A stretch of 64,000 nt of DNA from Pontivivens ytuae (GCF_015679265.1 NZ_CP064942.1:372001-436000); one strand, 5' to 3'; shown: positions 36,282-47,689, counted from the stretch's first letter. Notes: generated by a model not told the origin, from the letters alone. Program-made: numbers and translations.

Positions 36282-38180
36282 ATGACGGAGATGGCGACAC
36301 TCGCCGACAAGATCAGCATTGAAACAGCGATGCCGGTCAGCCAGCGCTGGACTGCGAAAACGGTCTACGAGCAGCTCAGCCAGACGGCGGAGGCTTATGG
36401 CGACCGCCCCGGCCTGAGCTTCCAGATCAAGTCCGGTCCGAAGGACAAGGCCGAGACGCTGAGCTGGTCCGAAGTGCACGCCAGGGTCACGCAGGCCGCC
36501 AACCTCTTCCGCAAGCTCGGCGTCGGCGAGAGCGACGTCGTCGCCTACCTGCTCCCCAACTGCAACGAGACCGCCATCGCGCTGCTCGGCGGGGCGACGG
36601 CGGGCATCGTGAACCCGGTCAACCCGCTGCTGGAGCCGCACCAGATCGCCGCCATCCTGCGCGACACGAAGGCCAAGGTCCTCGTCACCCTCGCGCCGAT
36701 GCCGAAGACGAACGTGGCCGAGCTCGCCGCCCAGGCCGCGGCCGAGGCGCCGAACATCACCCATATCCTCGAGGTCGACCTCACCCGCTACCTCACGCCG
36801 CCCGTGTCCTGGATCGCCAAGCTGATCCGGCCGAAGGCGACCGGCGGGCACAAGGCGAAGGTCCTGAACTTCAACGCCGAAATGGCGAAGATGAACGCGG
36901 GCGCCCTCGATTTCGAGGAGCCGGCGGATGACGGCGTCGCCGCCTATTTCCACACCGGCGGCACCACCGGCATGCCGAAGATCGCCCAGCACCGCCATTC
37001 CGGCATGATCTACAACGGCTGGGCCTCCAACGAGCTCCTGTTCTCCGAGAAGGACGTGCTGCTCGCGCCCATGCCGCTCTTCCACGTCTTCGCGGCCTAT
37101 CCGATCCTGATGACAGCAGTTGTGTCGGGCGCGCACATGGTGATGCCCACGCCGCAGGGCTATCGCGGCGACGGCGTGTTCGACAATTTCTGGAAGTTGG
37201 TGGAGCGCTACCGCGCGACCTTCATGGTCACCGTGCCCACCGCCGCCGCAGCCCTCATGCAGCGCAAGGTGGACGCCGACGTCTCCTCGCTCACCTACGC
37301 GCTCTGCGGCTCCGCCCCCCTGCCGGTCGAGCTCTTCCGCCGTTTCGAGGAGGCGACGGGCGTGCGCATCCTCGAGGGCTACGGCATGACCGAGGCGACC
37401 TGCCTCGTCAGCTGCAACCCCGCGACGGGCGAGCGCAAGATCGGCTCCGTCGGCCTGCCCTTCCCTTACACGGACGTGAAGATCCTGCACTGCGACGAGG
37501 CGGGCAACGTGGTGAAGGAGTGCGGGACCGACGAGGTCGGCGAGATCTGCGTCTCCAACCCTGGTGTCAGCGTCGGCACGACCTATACCGAGGCATCGAA
37601 AAATGTCGGCCTCTTCGCGGGCGACTACCTGCGCACCGGCGACCTCGGCCGGATCGACGCGGACGGCTTCATCTTCATCACGGGCCGGGCCAAGGACCTC
37701 ATCATTCGCGGCGGGCACAACATCGACCCCGCGATCATCGAGGAGGCACTGGCCGGCCACAAGGACGTGGCCTTCGTCGGCGCGATCGGCCAGCCCGACG
37801 CGCATTCCGGCGAGCTTCCGGCGGCCTATGTGGAGCTCGTCGAGGGCGCCTCGACCTCCGAGGGCGAGCTGATGGCCTATGCCGAGGAGCATATCGGCGA
37901 GCGGGCCGCGATCCCCAAGCACCTGGAAATCATGGGCGAGCTCCCGAAGACCGCCGTAGGCAAGATCTTCAAGCCCGACCTGCGCAAGGCCGCGATCACC
38001 CGGATCTACGACAAGGCCCTGCGCGATGGCGGGATCGAGGCGCATGTCGCCCAGGTCGTCGAGGACAAGAAGCGCGGCCTCGTGGCCCAGCTCGCCTCGG
38101 AGAACGCCGCGGTGACCGACGACGCCGTGACCCAGGTCCTCGGCCGCTTCGCCCGGCCGTGGGAATGGGCCGCGAAGTAA
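36282..38180 (+). CDS. Acyl-CoA synthetase (AMP-forming)
   Basis: A 632-residue member of the adenylate-forming ligase family that activates a carboxylic acid to its CoA thioester through an acyl-AMP. The phosphate-binding loop is FHTGGTTGMPKIAQH, the adenine motif GYGMTEA, the hinge region LRTGDLGRIDADGFIFITGRAKDLIIRGG, and the catalytic Lys lies in KTAVGKIFK. A good ribosome site (GGAGGG) precedes the ATG, and a small hairpin (CCGTCT and AGACGG, 36242-36256) lies in the leader. The acyl substrate is unknown. It follows the TetR gene but is separated from it by a hairpin. Confidence 0.9.
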   Translation: MTEMATLADKISIETAMPVSQRWTAKTVYEQLSQTAEAYGDRPGLSFQIKSGPKDKAETLSWSEVHARVTQAANLFRKLGVGESDVVAYLLPNCNETAIALLGGATAGIVNPVNPLLEPHQIAAILRDTKAKVLVTLAPMPKTNVAELAAQAAAEAPNITHILEVDLTRYLTPPVSWIAKLIRPKATGGHKAKVLNFNAEMAKMNAGALDFEEPADDGVAAYFHTGGTTGMPKIAQHRHSGMIYNGWASNELLFSEKDVLLAPMPLFHVFAAYPILMTAVVSGAHMVMPTPQGYRGDGVFDNFWKLVERYRATFMVTVPTAAAALMQRKVDADVSSLTYALCGSAPLPVELFRRFEEATGVRILEGYGMTEATCLVSCNPATGERKIGSVGLPFPYTDVKILHCDEAGNVVKECGTDEVGEICVSNPGVSVGTTYTEASKNVGLFAGDYLRTGDLGRIDADGFIFITGRAKDLIIRGGHNIDPAIIEEALAGHKDVAFVGAIGQPDAHSGELPAAYVELVEGASTSEGELMAYAEEHIGERAAIPKHLEIMGELPKTAVGKIFKPDLRKAAITRIYDKALRDGGIEAHVAQVVEDKKRGLVAQLASENAAVTDDAVTQVLGRFARPWEWAAK

Positions 38181-38222
38181 ACGGCGACATCGCACCGTCC
38201 GGGGTGACGGGATCGTCCCGGT

Positions 38223-38420
38223 CCCACCGCCCCGGACCCGATCCGGGGCCGTCCACACGACATCCGCGGGAGCTCGCAACCGACCTCCCACGGCTCACCC
38301 TTAAGCGAACGGTCCCGGCGCTTCGGCCGGGACGGTTCCAGGCAGAACCACCCCGGGCTCGACCCGGGGCCGCTCGCCAGTGCGGTGCCAGAAAGATCCC
38401 GGCGCGTCGGCCAGGACGGC
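38223..38420. repeat. Family-A composite elements, two in tandem
   Basis: The 389-base gap after the acyl-CoA synthetase is largely filled by two copies. The first runs from CCCACCGCCCCGGACCCGAT to GGTCCCGGCGCTTCGGCC plus GGGACGGT (38336). The second starts CCACCCCGGGCTCGACCCGG near 38349 and ends near 38420 with a decayed palindrome. No gene was seen in the gap. Confidence 0.8.
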
Positions 38421-38569
38421 GTCCGGACGGACCCGGCACCGCCCGGAAGGCATCGTCCGCGACCGTCTCCATCCCGCCAATAAACTGTCGCCGCCTGCAG
38501 CCCGGCGCCCGCCCTTTTCCTTTCCCCTCCGCCCTCTAGCTCGTCGGCCAGCAATGACAGGAGGGCTCC

Positions 38570-39319
38570 ATGGCCAGATTCGACGGAAAGCGCATTCTCA
38601 TCACCGGCGGGACCAGCGGCATCGGCCTCGCCACCGCGAAGCGGATCGTCGAGGAAGGCGGGGAGGTCGGCGTCACCGGCCGCAGCCAGGCGCATCTCGA
38701 CGAGGCGGGGCGCAGCCTACCCTCGGGCTCCCTCGTGCTGAAGAACGACGCCGCCTCGCCGGAGGAGGCGAAGGAGCTGGCCGAAAAGGTCGCCGACAGC
38801 ATGGGCCGGATCGACGGCCTGTTCCTGAACGCGGGCTTCGGCAAGTTCGGCCCCGTCGAGGACATGACCGCCGATTTCGTGGACGCCCAGTTCGACGTGA
38901 ACGTGCGCGGCCCGGTCCTGCACATGGCGCATCTGAAACCGCACCTCGCCGAGGGCGCCTCGGTCCTCGTGACCTCCTCGGTCGCACCCTATCTCGGCCA
39001 GGCCCCCGGCGCGGTCTACGCCGCCACCAAGGGGGCGGTGACGGCCATGGTACGGAGCTGGGCCCGCGACCTTTCCGAAAGCGGACGGCGCTGCAACGCC
39101 ATCGCCCCAGGCCCGATCGAGACCAATTTCTTCGAAGGCATGGGCATCCCCGAGGATCAGGTCGAGGCGCTCGCCGGCCAGATCAAGTCCCAGGTCCCGC
39201 TCGGCCGCTTCGGCACCGACGCGGAGGTCGCCGCGGTCGCCTGCTTCCTGCTCTCGGACGACGCATCTTATGTCACCGGCTCGGAATACGTGGTCGACGG
39301 CGGGATGGTGATGCGCTGA
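38570..39319 (+). CDS. Short-chain dehydrogenase/reductase
   Basis: A 249-residue cytoplasmic classical SDR: TGGTSGIGLATAKRI (cofactor), NAG in FLNAGFGKFG, active-site Ser in VTSSVAPY, Tyr/Lys in YAATKGAV, and the C-terminal SEYVVDGGMVMR. Arg in TGRSQAHLDEA suggests NADPH. The substrate is unknown. It converges with hda, and the gap between them is a large inverted pair of family-B elements. Confidence 0.9.
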   Translation: MARFDGKRILITGGTSGIGLATAKRIVEEGGEVGVTGRSQAHLDEAGRSLPSGSLVLKNDAASPEEAKELAEKVADSMGRIDGLFLNAGFGKFGPVEDMTADFVDAQFDVNVRGPVLHMAHLKPHLAEGASVLVTSSVAPYLGQAPGAVYAATKGAVTAMVRSWARDLSESGRRCNAIAPGPIETNFFEGMGIPEDQVEALAGQIKSQVPLGRFGTDAEVAAVACFLLSDDASYVTGSEYVVDGGMVMR

Positions 39320-39320
39320 C

Positions 39321-39402
39321 GGAGCGCCTCCGGCGGGCGTATTTGGCGAGAGTGATGAGGCCTTCATCTTTCGCAAAATACGCCCCTTCCGCGCCGGAGG
39401 CG
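39321..39402. repeat. Family-B elements as a head-to-head pair between convergent genes
   Basis: GCGCCTCCGGCGGGCGTATTT followed by GGCGAGAGTGATGAGG (39324-39360) faces its imperfect complement (39361-39402, from CCTTCATCTTTCGCAAAATACG to GCGCCGGAGGCGC). The whole can fold into one long hairpin with almost no loop. It sits just after the SDR stop and upstream of nothing, so a bidirectional terminator is likely. Confidence 0.8.
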
Positions 39403-39455
39403 CGGCCCGGCCCAACGCCGAGGGGCGCGCCAGCGTCCCGAGGGGGCGGGAGCCT

Positions 39456-40136
39456 CTAGAGCCCCAACACCTCGCGCGCGAAGGGCACAGTGATCCGGCG
39501 GCGGCGGGCCAGCGCCGCAGCGTCCAGCGTCTCGACCGTCCGCGCCACCATGGACAGCGACCGGTCGAGACGGCGGGCCAGGAACTCCGGCAGGCGGGGG
39601 TCGATCTCCATCTGCCGGTCGGTCGCGACCTTCACGATCACCGCCATCAGCAGTGCGTCGTCCGGCGCGCCCAGCGCCACATGCGCCGCGGATTGCAGCC
39701 GCGAGGCGAGATCCGCCGTCGCCAGCCGCCAGGTGAGCGGCGCGCCCTGCCCCGTCACCAGCAGCCGCCCGCCGGTGGCCGCAAGCATGTTGTGCAGGTG
39801 AAAGAGCGCCGCCTCCCGCGGGCGCGGATCCTCGAGCTCGGCCAGCGCATCGACGCCCTCGACCGCGGCGAAGCCTCCGGCGGCGAGCGCGGGCACCTCC
39901 GCCTCGGTCAGGGCCGCCGCCTCGATCACCGGCGCGCCCGTCGCCTCGGCCCAGACATGGGCGAGATGGGTCTTGCCCGAGCCCGCCCCCCCGGTCACCG
40001 CCAGCTTGCCGCCCGGCCAGTTCGCCCAGTCGTCGACCATGGCGAGCGCCGCGGCATTGCTGGTGGAGACGAAGAAGGCATCGCGCCCCAGCGCCGTGCG
40101 CGCCGGCAGCGCCAGCGGCAGCTGGACCGCGCTCAC
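39456..40136 (-). CDS. hdaA: DnaA-related regulator of replication initiation, HdaA
   Basis: A 226-residue AAA+ protein related to DnaA domain III, without the DNA-binding domain IV. Walker A is GGAGSGKTHLAHVWAE near residue 50, and the C-terminal part keeps the Box VII-like LARRLDRSLSMVARTVETLD. It opens with a short clamp-binding-type segment, QLPLAL, as in Hda proteins, which together with the sliding clamp promote ATP hydrolysis by DnaA and so limit re-initiation. It overlaps the PerM gene upstream by 4 bases, a common alphaproteobacterial pairing. Confidence 0.92.
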   Translation of the reverse strand: MSAVQLPLALPARTALGRDAFFVSTSNAAALAMVDDWANWPGGKLAVTGGAGSGKTHLAHVWAEATGAPVIEAAALTEAEVPALAAGGFAAVEGVDALAELEDPRPREAALFHLHNMLAATGGRLLVTGQGAPLTWRLATADLASRLQSAAHVALGAPDDALLMAVIVKVATDRQMEIDPRLPEFLARRLDRSLSMVARTVETLDAAALARRRRITVPFAREVLGL

Positions 40137-41191
40137 GACCCGTCCGGGCCGCGATAGAGCCGGCCCTTCATGTACTGCTCCAGCCCGAAGCGGGCGAGCA
40201 CGCCGATCACCGCCGCGATCGGCACCGCGATCATCAGCCCCGTGAAGCCCATCAGCGAGCCGAAGGCGGCGAGCGCGAACATCAGCCAGACGGGATGCAG
40301 GCTGACGGACTCACCCACGAGCTTCGGCGTCAGGACATTCCCCTCCACCATCTGCCCGACGATGAAGATGGCGAGCACGACCACGATCCAGATCGGATCG
40401 CCCCAGAACTGGAAGAGCGCCACCCCCACCGACAGCGCCCCGCCGGTGATCGACCCCACGAAGGGGATGAAGGAGATGAGCCCCGCAAAAAGCCCGATGA
40501 TCAGCCCGAACTGCAGGCCGATCACCGTCAGCGCGATGGCGTAGAACGTGCCGAGGATCAGGCAGACCGTAAGCTGCCCGCGCACGAAGCCCGCCAGCAC
40601 GTCGTCCACCTGCCCCGCGAGGCGGCGGATCGTCGGCCGATGCTCCCGCGGCAGCCACCCGTCGATCTTCGCGATCATCCGGTCCCAGTCCATCAGCATG
40701 TAGAAGGCGACGACCGGCGCCACCACCAGCAGCACGAAGAAGTCGAAGACCGCGAGGCCCGAGGCGAGGATCTGGTTCGCGATCGTCGGGATCCGGTCGC
40801 GCAACGTCTGCGTCGTGGTGTTGATCGCATCGCGCAGCGCGCTGCCTTCCTCCAGCAGGTCCGGGAAGCGGACGGCGAGGCCTTCCCGCAGCGTCTCGGC
40901 ATAGGAGGGTGCGACCTCGATCAGCGCCTGCGTCTGATCGACGGCCACCGGGATCAGCAGCACCAGCACCATCGTCGTGGTAAAGAGCAGCCCTGCCGTG
41001 ATCACCACCGTCGCCCACAGTCGGGAGAAGCCCACCGCCTCCAGCCGGTCCGCCACGGGATCGAGGAAGTAGGCGATGGTCATGCCCACCAGGAAGGGCA
41101 GCAGCGTATCGCCCACCAGCCACAGGAAGAGGATGAAGGCGACCGCGCCCACTCCCCAGTAGCGCAACTGCTCGCCGGTGCTCAGTGCCAT
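40133..41191 (-). CDS. perM: AI-2E/PerM family membrane protein
   Basis: A 352-residue protein with about eight hydrophobic segments: paired helices near the N-terminus (VGAVAFILFLWLVGDTLLPF), a soluble middle, and LQFGLIIGLFAGLISFIPFVGSITGG followed by further helices. The family is broad and members transport different things; the AI-2 label is historical and does not imply quorum sensing here. Its stop overlaps the hdaA start by 4 bases. Confidence 0.9.
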   Translation of the reverse strand: MALSTGEQLRYWGVGAVAFILFLWLVGDTLLPFLVGMTIAYFLDPVADRLEAVGFSRLWATVVITAGLLFTTTMVLVLLIPVAVDQTQALIEVAPSYAETLREGLAVRFPDLLEEGSALRDAINTTTQTLRDRIPTIANQILASGLAVFDFFVLLVVAPVVAFYMLMDWDRMIAKIDGWLPREHRPTIRRLAGQVDDVLAGFVRGQLTVCLILGTFYAIALTVIGLQFGLIIGLFAGLISFIPFVGSITGGALSVGVALFQFWGDPIWIVVVLAIFIVGQMVEGNVLTPKLVGESVSLHPVWLMFALAAFGSLMGFTGLMIAVPIAAVIGVLARFGLEQYMKGRLYRGPDGS

Positions 41192-41254
41192 GCTCCGCCT
41201 CCCTGCCGTTCCGCGAAGATGTGGCAGATCGCCCCGCGGGCCGCAAGGCGGCGG

Positions 41255-41947
41255 CTAGAGCGTGATCGGCCGCATCACCTCGGGCTCGATGACGTTGACG
41301 TTGGGCAGGCCCTTCTTCAGCGCCTCCGCCGACTGCTCCAACACCTCGAAGGTCTGGTAGTGGCAGGGGATCACCGTCTCGAAGTTGAAGAACATCTTCG
41401 CCGCGAACGCCGCCCGCTTCATGTCCATGGTGAAGTGACCCCCGGCCGCGAGGATGCCGATCTGCGGCTGATGCAGCGCCTCGAACACCTCCATGTCGGC
41501 CATCACGTCCGTGTCGCCGGAGAAGTAGATCGTCTTGCCCTCCCCCGCGATCATGAAGCCGCACTCCGCGCCCGCATAGAGCGGCCCGTCCGGCGTGGCG
41601 ACGGAGGAGGAGTGGACCGCGTTCACCATGGTGATCGCCACCTCGCCCACCCGGATCGTGCCGCCCTTGTTGAAGCCGATGGTGGGCACGTCCTCCGTCT
41701 CCTCCCACCAGCTCATCAGGTCGAAGATGCCCGCGATGGGAATGCCTAGCTCCTGCGAGATCGCGAGCACATCCGAGGCATGATCGCCGTGCCCGTGGCT
41801 GAGCAGGATCAGCGTCGCCTCCTCGATCGCGCGACCGCGCTCTGCCTCGGCAAAGAGCGGGTTGCCCGTCAGCCAGGGATCGACCAGCAGCACCTGGTCC
41901 GCGATCTCGATCCGGAAACCGGAATGGCCGAGCCACGTGATTCTCAT
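41255..41947 (-). CDS. UPF0173 metal-dependent hydrolase (metallo-beta-lactamase fold)
   Basis: A 230-residue protein of the UPF0173 family. The metal motif is SHGHGDHASD (HxHxDH) near residue 51, with later ligands in NAVHSSS, FSGDTDVMADM and IPCHYQTF. MRITWLGHSGFRIE is the typical start. It is a predicted zinc hydrolase of unknown substrate, probably cytoplasmic. It is divergent from the DUF4087 gene. Confidence 0.93.
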   Translation of the reverse strand: MRITWLGHSGFRIEIADQVLLVDPWLTGNPLFAEAERGRAIEEATLILLSHGHGDHASDVLAISQELGIPIAGIFDLMSWWEETEDVPTIGFNKGGTIRVGEVAITMVNAVHSSSVATPDGPLYAGAECGFMIAGEGKTIYFSGDTDVMADMEVFEALHQPQIGILAAGGHFTMDMKRAAFAAKMFFNFETVIPCHYQTFEVLEQSAEALKKGLPNVNVIEPEVMRPITL

Positions 41948-42030
41948 GACTGCCTCCTGTCATATCAGGGTCTTGCGCAGACCCTAGAGCGAATGGCAGA
42001 GACTGCACAACGTCGGAAAGGCAAGATGCG

Positions 42031-42417
42031 ATGCTAACAACGATCGCTCTGATCCTGATGCTGGCACAGCTCAGCGGCGCCGAGCAGTTCTGCGGCTGGT
42101 ACGTGAACCCCACGCCGGGCAATCACTGGCTGGTCGATGCCGACGGCACATGGACCTTGTCCACGCAGGGCGGAGAGCGCGTTCCCGGCTTCGACGCCCT
42201 GCCCGAGACCTCGTTCGATTTCGCCGGGGAATGGCGGCCGTCTTTCGTGGAACTCGGGAACGGCGACGTGGTCGCACACCCCTCCTATGGGCGTGGATGC
42301 GCCTGCATCGCCGCCGCTCGGGGAGAGATAGCGGGCACGTTGCGCCGGATCGACACGCTAGAGCCTCTTCCGCTCGTGCGATGCGATGCCGACCCTGCCC
42401 TACCGGACATCGAGTGA
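42031..42417 (+). CDS. DUF4087 secreted protein
   Basis: A 128-residue protein with a short signal peptide (about 1-17, LTTIALILMLAQLSGA), then the DUF4087 pattern CGWYVNPTPGNHWLVDADGTW and a Cys pair in GRGCACI. Three of the four mature cysteines could form disulfides in the periplasm. Function unknown. It is 58 bases before the ceramidase-family gene. Confidence 0.88.
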   Translation: MLTTIALILMLAQLSGAEQFCGWYVNPTPGNHWLVDADGTWTLSTQGGERVPGFDALPETSFDFAGEWRPSFVELGNGDVVAHPSYGRGCACIAAARGEIAGTLRRIDTLEPLPLVRCDADPALPDIE

Positions 42418-42475
42418 CGTTGCGGTTCGCATGCCCGTCCCATAGCGTCTGCGCAAGCGAAACAGGAAGCACCCG

Positions 42476-43186
42476 ATGGACGGCCTCACCCAGCAATTCG
42501 ACGGCTATTGCGAACGCACCGACTTCACCTTCTGGTCGGAGCCGCTGAATGCCGTCACCAACGCGGCCTTCCTGATCGCAGCCCTCCTCGTCTGGCGCCT
42601 CGCCCGGCGAGAGGGGCGGATGGAATGGGGGATCGCTACCCTGATGATCATCCTGACAGCGATCGGCATCGGCTCGTTCCTGTTCCACACCTTCGCGACG
42701 GCCTGGGCCGCGGCGGCGGACGTGTTCCCGATCATGCTCTACATCCTGGTCTACCTGTGGCTCGCCACGGTGCGGATGCTGAACCTGCCCTGGTGGGCGG
42801 GCTTAGTGGCGGTGGTGCTGTTCTTCCCCTATTCCGCAGCGGTTGCCACGGCGGTCGAGACCGCGAGCGGCGGGCTCAACGGATCGGAAGGCTACGTGCC
42901 GACCCTCCTGCTGATCGCGGCCTACGGCCTCTTCCTGCTCGGCCGCAAGCCCGAGACGGGGCGCGGCCTGCTGATCGGCTCGGGCATCCTCGCCCTGTCG
43001 CTGACGGCCCGCACGGTGGACGAGGCGCTCTGCGACGTGTTCCCGATCGGCACCCACATCTTCTGGCACATCCTGAACGGCGTCATGCTGGGCTGGATGA
43101 TCGTCGTGATGATGCGTCACGACGCGGCCTACCCGCCGGACGACCCCGACCCGGCCGAGGACGCCGCCCGCCGCCAGGCCGCCTGA
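42476..43186 (+). CDS. Ceramidase family membrane protein (CREST superfamily)
   Basis: A 236-residue inner-membrane protein with about seven hydrophobic segments. It keeps the pattern of alkaline ceramidases: YCERTDFTFWSEPLNAVTN at the start, Ser and His in GSFLFHTFATAWAAAADVFP with the following Asp, and two His in GTHIFWHILNG. These residues hold the zinc in the CREST superfamily. It may hydrolyse an amide-linked lipid. Most bacteria of this group make few sphingolipids, so the substrate may be another N-acyl lipid. Confidence 0.85.
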   Translation: MDGLTQQFDGYCERTDFTFWSEPLNAVTNAAFLIAALLVWRLARREGRMEWGIATLMIILTAIGIGSFLFHTFATAWAAAADVFPIMLYILVYLWLATVRMLNLPWWAGLVAVVLFFPYSAAVATAVETASGGLNGSEGYVPTLLLIAAYGLFLLGRKPETGRGLLIGSGILALSLTARTVDEALCDVFPIGTHIFWHILNGVMLGWMIVVMMRHDAAYPPDDPDPAEDAARRQAA

Positions 43187-43628
43187 CCGAAACCTCTCTC
43201 ACCGGAGCACTCCCGCCCATCGGTCGCCCATCGGCTCCCTCCCGCCCGAGCCAGGCGCGCCTGCGGCGTGTTCACCTCGCCCAGCTCTCTCTCTTCGTCA
43301 AATATCCCCGCCGGAGGCGTCCCGACCCTGTCTCCCGCTCGCCACCACCGGAAAGGGCGCGCCAGCCCCCGCGCATCACTCTCGCCAAATACGCCCTCTC
43401 GGACCTCGCCCATGGGCGCGCCCACTGCGGGTGTCTACGGGCGTACGACTGCCACGCGACCACGGTGCCCCGCACGCCCACCACGCGAAAAGGCTGCTGC
43501 CCGGCGCCGACCTCCCCCTTCTTCTTGCTTCAAGTATCCCCGCCGGAGGCGGTCCCGAAAGATCACGCAGTCGCCCCGATCTGCTCTTCTGGGGATGACA
43601 CCGACAGCGTCGTTAGTAGATATAAAGG
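43187..43628. repeat. 442-base gap with three family-B elements upstream of dnaG
   Basis: Copies lie at 43289-43325 (CTTCGTCAAATATCCCCGCC then GGAGGCG), 43375-43396 (a shorter piece, CTCTCGCCAAATACGCCC), and 43519-43557 (TTGCTTCAAGTATCCCCGCC then GGAGGCGG). All have the same orientation. The dnaG promoter must lie within the last 70 bases, where TAGTAGATATAAAGG is the only AT-rich spot. No gene or RNA was recognised. Confidence 0.7.
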
Positions 43629-45545
43629 ATGTCCCTCCCACCCGCCTTCTTCGACGAGCTGCGTTCGCGGACCTCGCTGTCCGCCGTCGTCGCGCGCAAG
43701 GTGAGCTGGGACAATCGCAAGTCCAATCCCGGCAAGGGCGACATGTGGGCGCCCTGTCCGTTCCACCAGGAAAAGACCGCCTCCTTCCACGTCGATGACC
43801 GCAAGGGCTTCTACTACTGCTTCGGCTGCCAGGCGAAGGGCGACGTGATCCGCTTCGTGATGGAGACGGAGAACATGCCGTTCATGGAGGCGGTGGAGAC
43901 CCTCGCGAAAGAGGCCGGCATGCAGATGCCCGCCCGTGATCCCCGCGCGGTGGAAAAGGCCGAGGCGCGCGCGGGCCTCTCCGAGATCATGGAGATGGCC
44001 GTCCGCTTCTACCGCGCGCAGCTTTCGGGCGCGAAGGCGGCCGACGCGCGGGCCTACCTCGAACGGCGCCAGCTCACCCCCGAAACCCAGTCGCGCTTCG
44101 AGCTCGGCTTCGCGCCGGACAGCCGCACGATCCTCTTCGAGCATCTGCGCGGCAAGGGCGTCGCGGCGGAGGACATCGTGGCCGCCGGCCTCGCCATCCA
44201 GCCCGACAGCGGCACGCCCTATGACCGGTTCCGCGGCCGCATCATCTTCCCGATCCGCGACGCGCGCGGCCGCGCGATCAGCCTCGGCGGGCGGGCGATG
44301 GATCCGAACGCGCGCGCCAAGTATCTCAACGGGCCCGAGACGGAGCTCTTCGACAAGGGCCGCGCGCTCTACAATCATGGCCCCGCGCGGGAGGCGGCGG
44401 GCAAGACGCAGAGCCTGATCGTCGCCGAGGGCTACATGGACGTGATCGCGCTCGCGCAGGCGGGGCTCGGCCACGCGGTGGCGCCGCTCGGCACCGCGAT
44501 CACCGAGAACCAGCTCCAGCTCATGTGGCGCATCGCCGACGAGCCGGTGATCGCGCTCGACGGCGACAAGGCGGGCATCCGCGCCGCGCGCCGCCTGATC
44601 GACGTCGCACTGCCACTCCTGCAACCGGGCAAGGGTCTGCGCTTCTGCATCCTGCCCGAGGGCCAGGACCCCGACGACCTGATCAAGGCAGACGGCGCGC
44701 AGGCGATGGAGGCCCAGCTTTCCGAGGCCCGCCCGATGGTCGACCTCCTCTGGGAGCGGGAGACGGAAGGAAAGACCTTCGACAGCCCCGAACGTCGCGC
44801 CGCGCTCGATGCGGGCCTGCGCAAGCTCCTCGCCGCTATCGCCGATCCCAGCCTGCGCTCCCACTACGCCGCCGCGATCCGGGAGAAGCGGCAGGCCCTC
44901 TTCGGCGGGCCGCCCGCGCAGCGCAGCACCTGGTCTCCGCGCACCATCGCCGAGGCGCCGACGGCAGGCGCCCGCGGCTCGATGCTCACCAGCGAGGATG
45001 GCGCCGCCCGCCTGCGTGAGAGCGTGATCCTCGCCCGCTGCCTCGCCCATCCCGACGCCGCGATCCGGCGCGAGAGCCTGCTGGAGCGACTGCCCTTCAC
45101 CTGCAACGATCTCGCGGCGATCCGGGACGCCCTCTTGTATCGGCTCGGCTCCCCCTTACATGCGACGCCTGACGCCGCGATGGAGGCCCTGGCGGAGGAT
45201 CTCGGCTTCGACCCCGCCGCCCGCCTCTCCGCCGTTCCGCATGTCCGCATCGACCCCCACAGCCGGGCGGAGGCGGATACGGAGGTGGCCGAGGCCGCAC
45301 TGGTCGAGCTGATGGAGCTTCATGCGGGCTTCCTCGGCATCGGCGACGAGGTCCGCGACGCGGAGGAGGATCTGGGCGGCACCGCGGACGAGGGCGTCAC
45401 GTGGCGGCTCAAGCAGGCCAGCCTCGCACGCGACCGCGCGATGCGGGGTCACCGCGATTTTAGGGCCGCCGATGGTGGCGAACAGGAATTATCGGACCAT
45501 CTTTCGCGTTTAATCGCCGATGAGGTCTGGATAAAGAAGCGTTAA
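43629..45545 (+). CDS. dnaG: DNA primase
   Basis: A 638-residue replication protein that lays RNA primers for DNA polymerase. The zinc-binding domain has Cys43, His46, Cys64 and Cys67 (CPFHQ and CFGC). The RNA polymerase core includes the Toprim motifs VAEGYMDVIAL and ALDGDKAG. The C-terminal helicase-binding region is divergent, as usual. The ATG at 43629 follows AAAGG with very little spacing, so the ribosome site is weak. It is followed 109 bases later by rpoD, the conserved macromolecular-synthesis arrangement. Confidence 0.97.
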   Translation: MSLPPAFFDELRSRTSLSAVVARKVSWDNRKSNPGKGDMWAPCPFHQEKTASFHVDDRKGFYYCFGCQAKGDVIRFVMETENMPFMEAVETLAKEAGMQMPARDPRAVEKAEARAGLSEIMEMAVRFYRAQLSGAKAADARAYLERRQLTPETQSRFELGFAPDSRTILFEHLRGKGVAAEDIVAAGLAIQPDSGTPYDRFRGRIIFPIRDARGRAISLGGRAMDPNARAKYLNGPETELFDKGRALYNHGPAREAAGKTQSLIVAEGYMDVIALAQAGLGHAVAPLGTAITENQLQLMWRIADEPVIALDGDKAGIRAARRLIDVALPLLQPGKGLRFCILPEGQDPDDLIKADGAQAMEAQLSEARPMVDLLWERETEGKTFDSPERRAALDAGLRKLLAAIADPSLRSHYAAAIREKRQALFGGPPAQRSTWSPRTIAEAPTAGARGSMLTSEDGAARLRESVILARCLAHPDAAIRRESLLERLPFTCNDLAAIRDALLYRLGSPLHATPDAAMEALAEDLGFDPAARLSAVPHVRIDPHSRAEADTEVAEAALVELMELHAGFLGIGDEVRDAEEDLGGTADEGVTWRLKQASLARDRAMRGHRDFRAADGGEQELSDHLSRLIADEVWIKKR

Positions 45546-45654
45546 AGCAGAGTGTGAACGAATCAATCGCGATTCAGTACCCTGCGCGGATACCTGCTGA
45601 TTCGGCGGCGGCAAACTGGCCGCAGCACGGCGGGACGGGATGACGGAGTAGTAG

Positions 45655-47613
<1,959 letters not shown>

Positions 47614-47632
47614 GTCCTTCGAGATGAACGCC

Positions 47633-47660
47633 AACGTGCCGCGGTGATCCGCGGCACGTT
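47633..47660 (+). terminator. Rho-independent terminator after rpoD
   Basis: AACGTGCCGCGG, loop TGAT, CCGCGGCACGTT form a perfect 12-bp stem, followed by TTGGTTT, 20 bases after the rpoD stop. Confidence 0.93.
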
Positions 47661-47689
47661 TTGGTTTAGGGCTTTGGGTGGAGGATGAG

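Noticed and set aside
36135..38291. Long open frame antisense to the acyl-CoA synthetase
   Set aside because: High GC makes antisense frames open by chance; the sense protein is a clear family member, and the antisense translation is compositionally abnormal.
40133..41191. Quorum-sensing role for the AI-2E family permease
   Set aside because: The family name is historical; neighbours (hdaA) and sequence give no support for signal transport.
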